Assembly: GCA_049292975.1 (NCBI GenBank)
Contig: JBATRZ010000057.1
Span: 1-5,812, forward strand
DNA length: 5,812 nucleotides
Reading direction: 5' to 3'
Source of the DNA: JBGSWE01 sp049292975
GTDB taxonomy: Bacteria; Patescibacteriota; Saccharimonadia; Saccharimonadales; JACDBH01
A program made the position numbers and the translations under genes. The number at the start of each line of letters is the position of its first letter. The first letter of the stretch is position 1. This document shows, one piece after another, positions 5,547 through 5,812 of the stretch. The notes beneath the pieces are model-generated. The model was not told the origin of the DNA. It saw only the letters and a program-made list of their open reading frames with translations, and ran no database searches.

Positions 5547-5566
5547 TTTTTTGCGCCCTGGCCTTT

Positions 5567-5812
5567 TTAACGTAAATGGATGATTTCCTCAGCTGCTTCC
5601 AGTTGGCCGCTTTGTTGTTGCGGCTGTATAATCTGTTCGCTATTTGTACGCACTGGCTCAGCCGGTTTTTTGCGGCGTGAGCGGGTGCGTTTGCGCTTCT
5701 GGGGCGCTGGCTGCGGGGCTTCTGCTGCCCTGCTGCTCTTATTTTGCTTTACGGCAGTAATAACGGCCTTCATGGGCCGTACGGCCGACTTAGGGGCCTC
5801 TATGGGCTTTAC
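5567..5812 (-). CDS. C-terminal tail of an unidentified basic protein (5' end outside window)
   Basis: An open frame on the - strand runs from the window edge to TAA at 5567-5569, giving 81 residues. There is no stop upstream of the first Met in view (ATG at 5771-5773), and no Shine-Dalgarno stands before it. The open frame continues through KPIEAPKSAVRP, so the true start is probably outside the window. The visible part is low-complexity and likely disordered: Ala/Pro-rich, then a strongly basic stretch (QKRKRTRSRRKKP), a Gln-rich stretch (IIQPQQQSGQLE) and an end EEIIHLR. Such tails occur on RNA helicases, ribonucleases and other nucleic-acid-binding proteins, but no domain is present to name it. 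Function is not assigned. It is convergent with ftsQ and so is not part of the dcw transcript. Confidence 0.6.
   Translation of the reverse strand, partial: VKPIEAPKSAVRPMKAVITAVKQNKSSRAAEAPQPAPQKRKRTRSRRKKPAEPVRTNSEQIIQPQQQSGQLEAAEEIIHLR

Larger units (their letters stand above)
4936..5566. other. Non-coding, structure-rich convergent intergenic region
   Basis: About 630 nt between ftsQ and the - strand gene contain no open frame I can defend. The stretch is a mosaic: a G/C-run inverted repeat (4941-5023); a G6 run and small AGGG/CCCT hairpin (5031-5054); a direct repeat TTCAGGT (5063-5069, 5080-5086); an AT-rich part with A-tracts; a direct repeat ATGCAAA (5126-5132, 5135-5141); a short inverted pair GAAAAGT/ACTTTTC (5167-5173, 5198-5204) around the palindrome TATGCATA (5182-5189); the large hairpin at 5228-5333; an isolated TATAAT (5432-5437) without a recognisable -35 box; and a heptad array at 5519-5546. 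A convergent intergenic region this long is unusual in a compact genome. Confidence 0.7.

Overview
The window carries the middle of a division and cell-wall (dcw) cluster on the + strand, followed by a long structured intergenic region and the 3' end of a gene on the - strand. Gene order is [ftsI/PBP C-terminus]-mraY-ftsW-murG-ftsQ. The genes are moderately GC-rich and use TGA as a stop (mraY, ftsW, murG), so the genetic code is not the TGA-recoded one of Gracilibacteria/SR1. The shortened cluster lacks the usual murE/murF/murD/murC/ddl between ftsI and ftsQ. Together with the divergent MurG and short wall proteins, this suggests a Patescibacteria/CPR genome, most likely Saccharibacteria (TM7). 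That placement is an inference from protein style and gene order, not a phylogeny.

Region by region: 1-462 is the transpeptidase C-terminus with its KTG motif. 463-659 is a 197-nt gap that folds into a long imperfect hairpin (543-632) just before the mraY ribosome binding site. 660-4935 is a tightly packed block of four genes: mraY and ftsW overlap by ATGA, ftsW and murG overlap by 68 nt, and murG and ftsQ are 1 nt apart. 4936-5566 (about 630 nt) shows no convincing gene. It holds a heptad-repeat, G-run-rich inverted repeat directly after ftsQ (4941-5023), an AT-rich stretch with A-tracts 21 bp apart, a 106-nt near-complete hairpin (5228-5333), and a CTAT heptad array (5519-5546). 5567-5812 is the basic C-terminal tail of an unidentified - strand protein, convergent with ftsQ.

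How the genes work together: MraY makes lipid I on the inner face of the membrane and MurG adds GlcNAc to give lipid II. FtsW with its partner PBP (FtsI) polymerises and crosslinks the flipped lipid II at the septum. FtsQ is the bitopic scaffold of the divisome. Everything needed to go from UDP-MurNAc-pentapeptide to septal crosslinked glycan, apart from the flippase, is therefore in one transcriptional block.

No mobile element, CRISPR array, tRNA or rRNA was seen. The least explained material is non-coding: three long hairpin-forming elements and two heptanucleotide repeat arrays.
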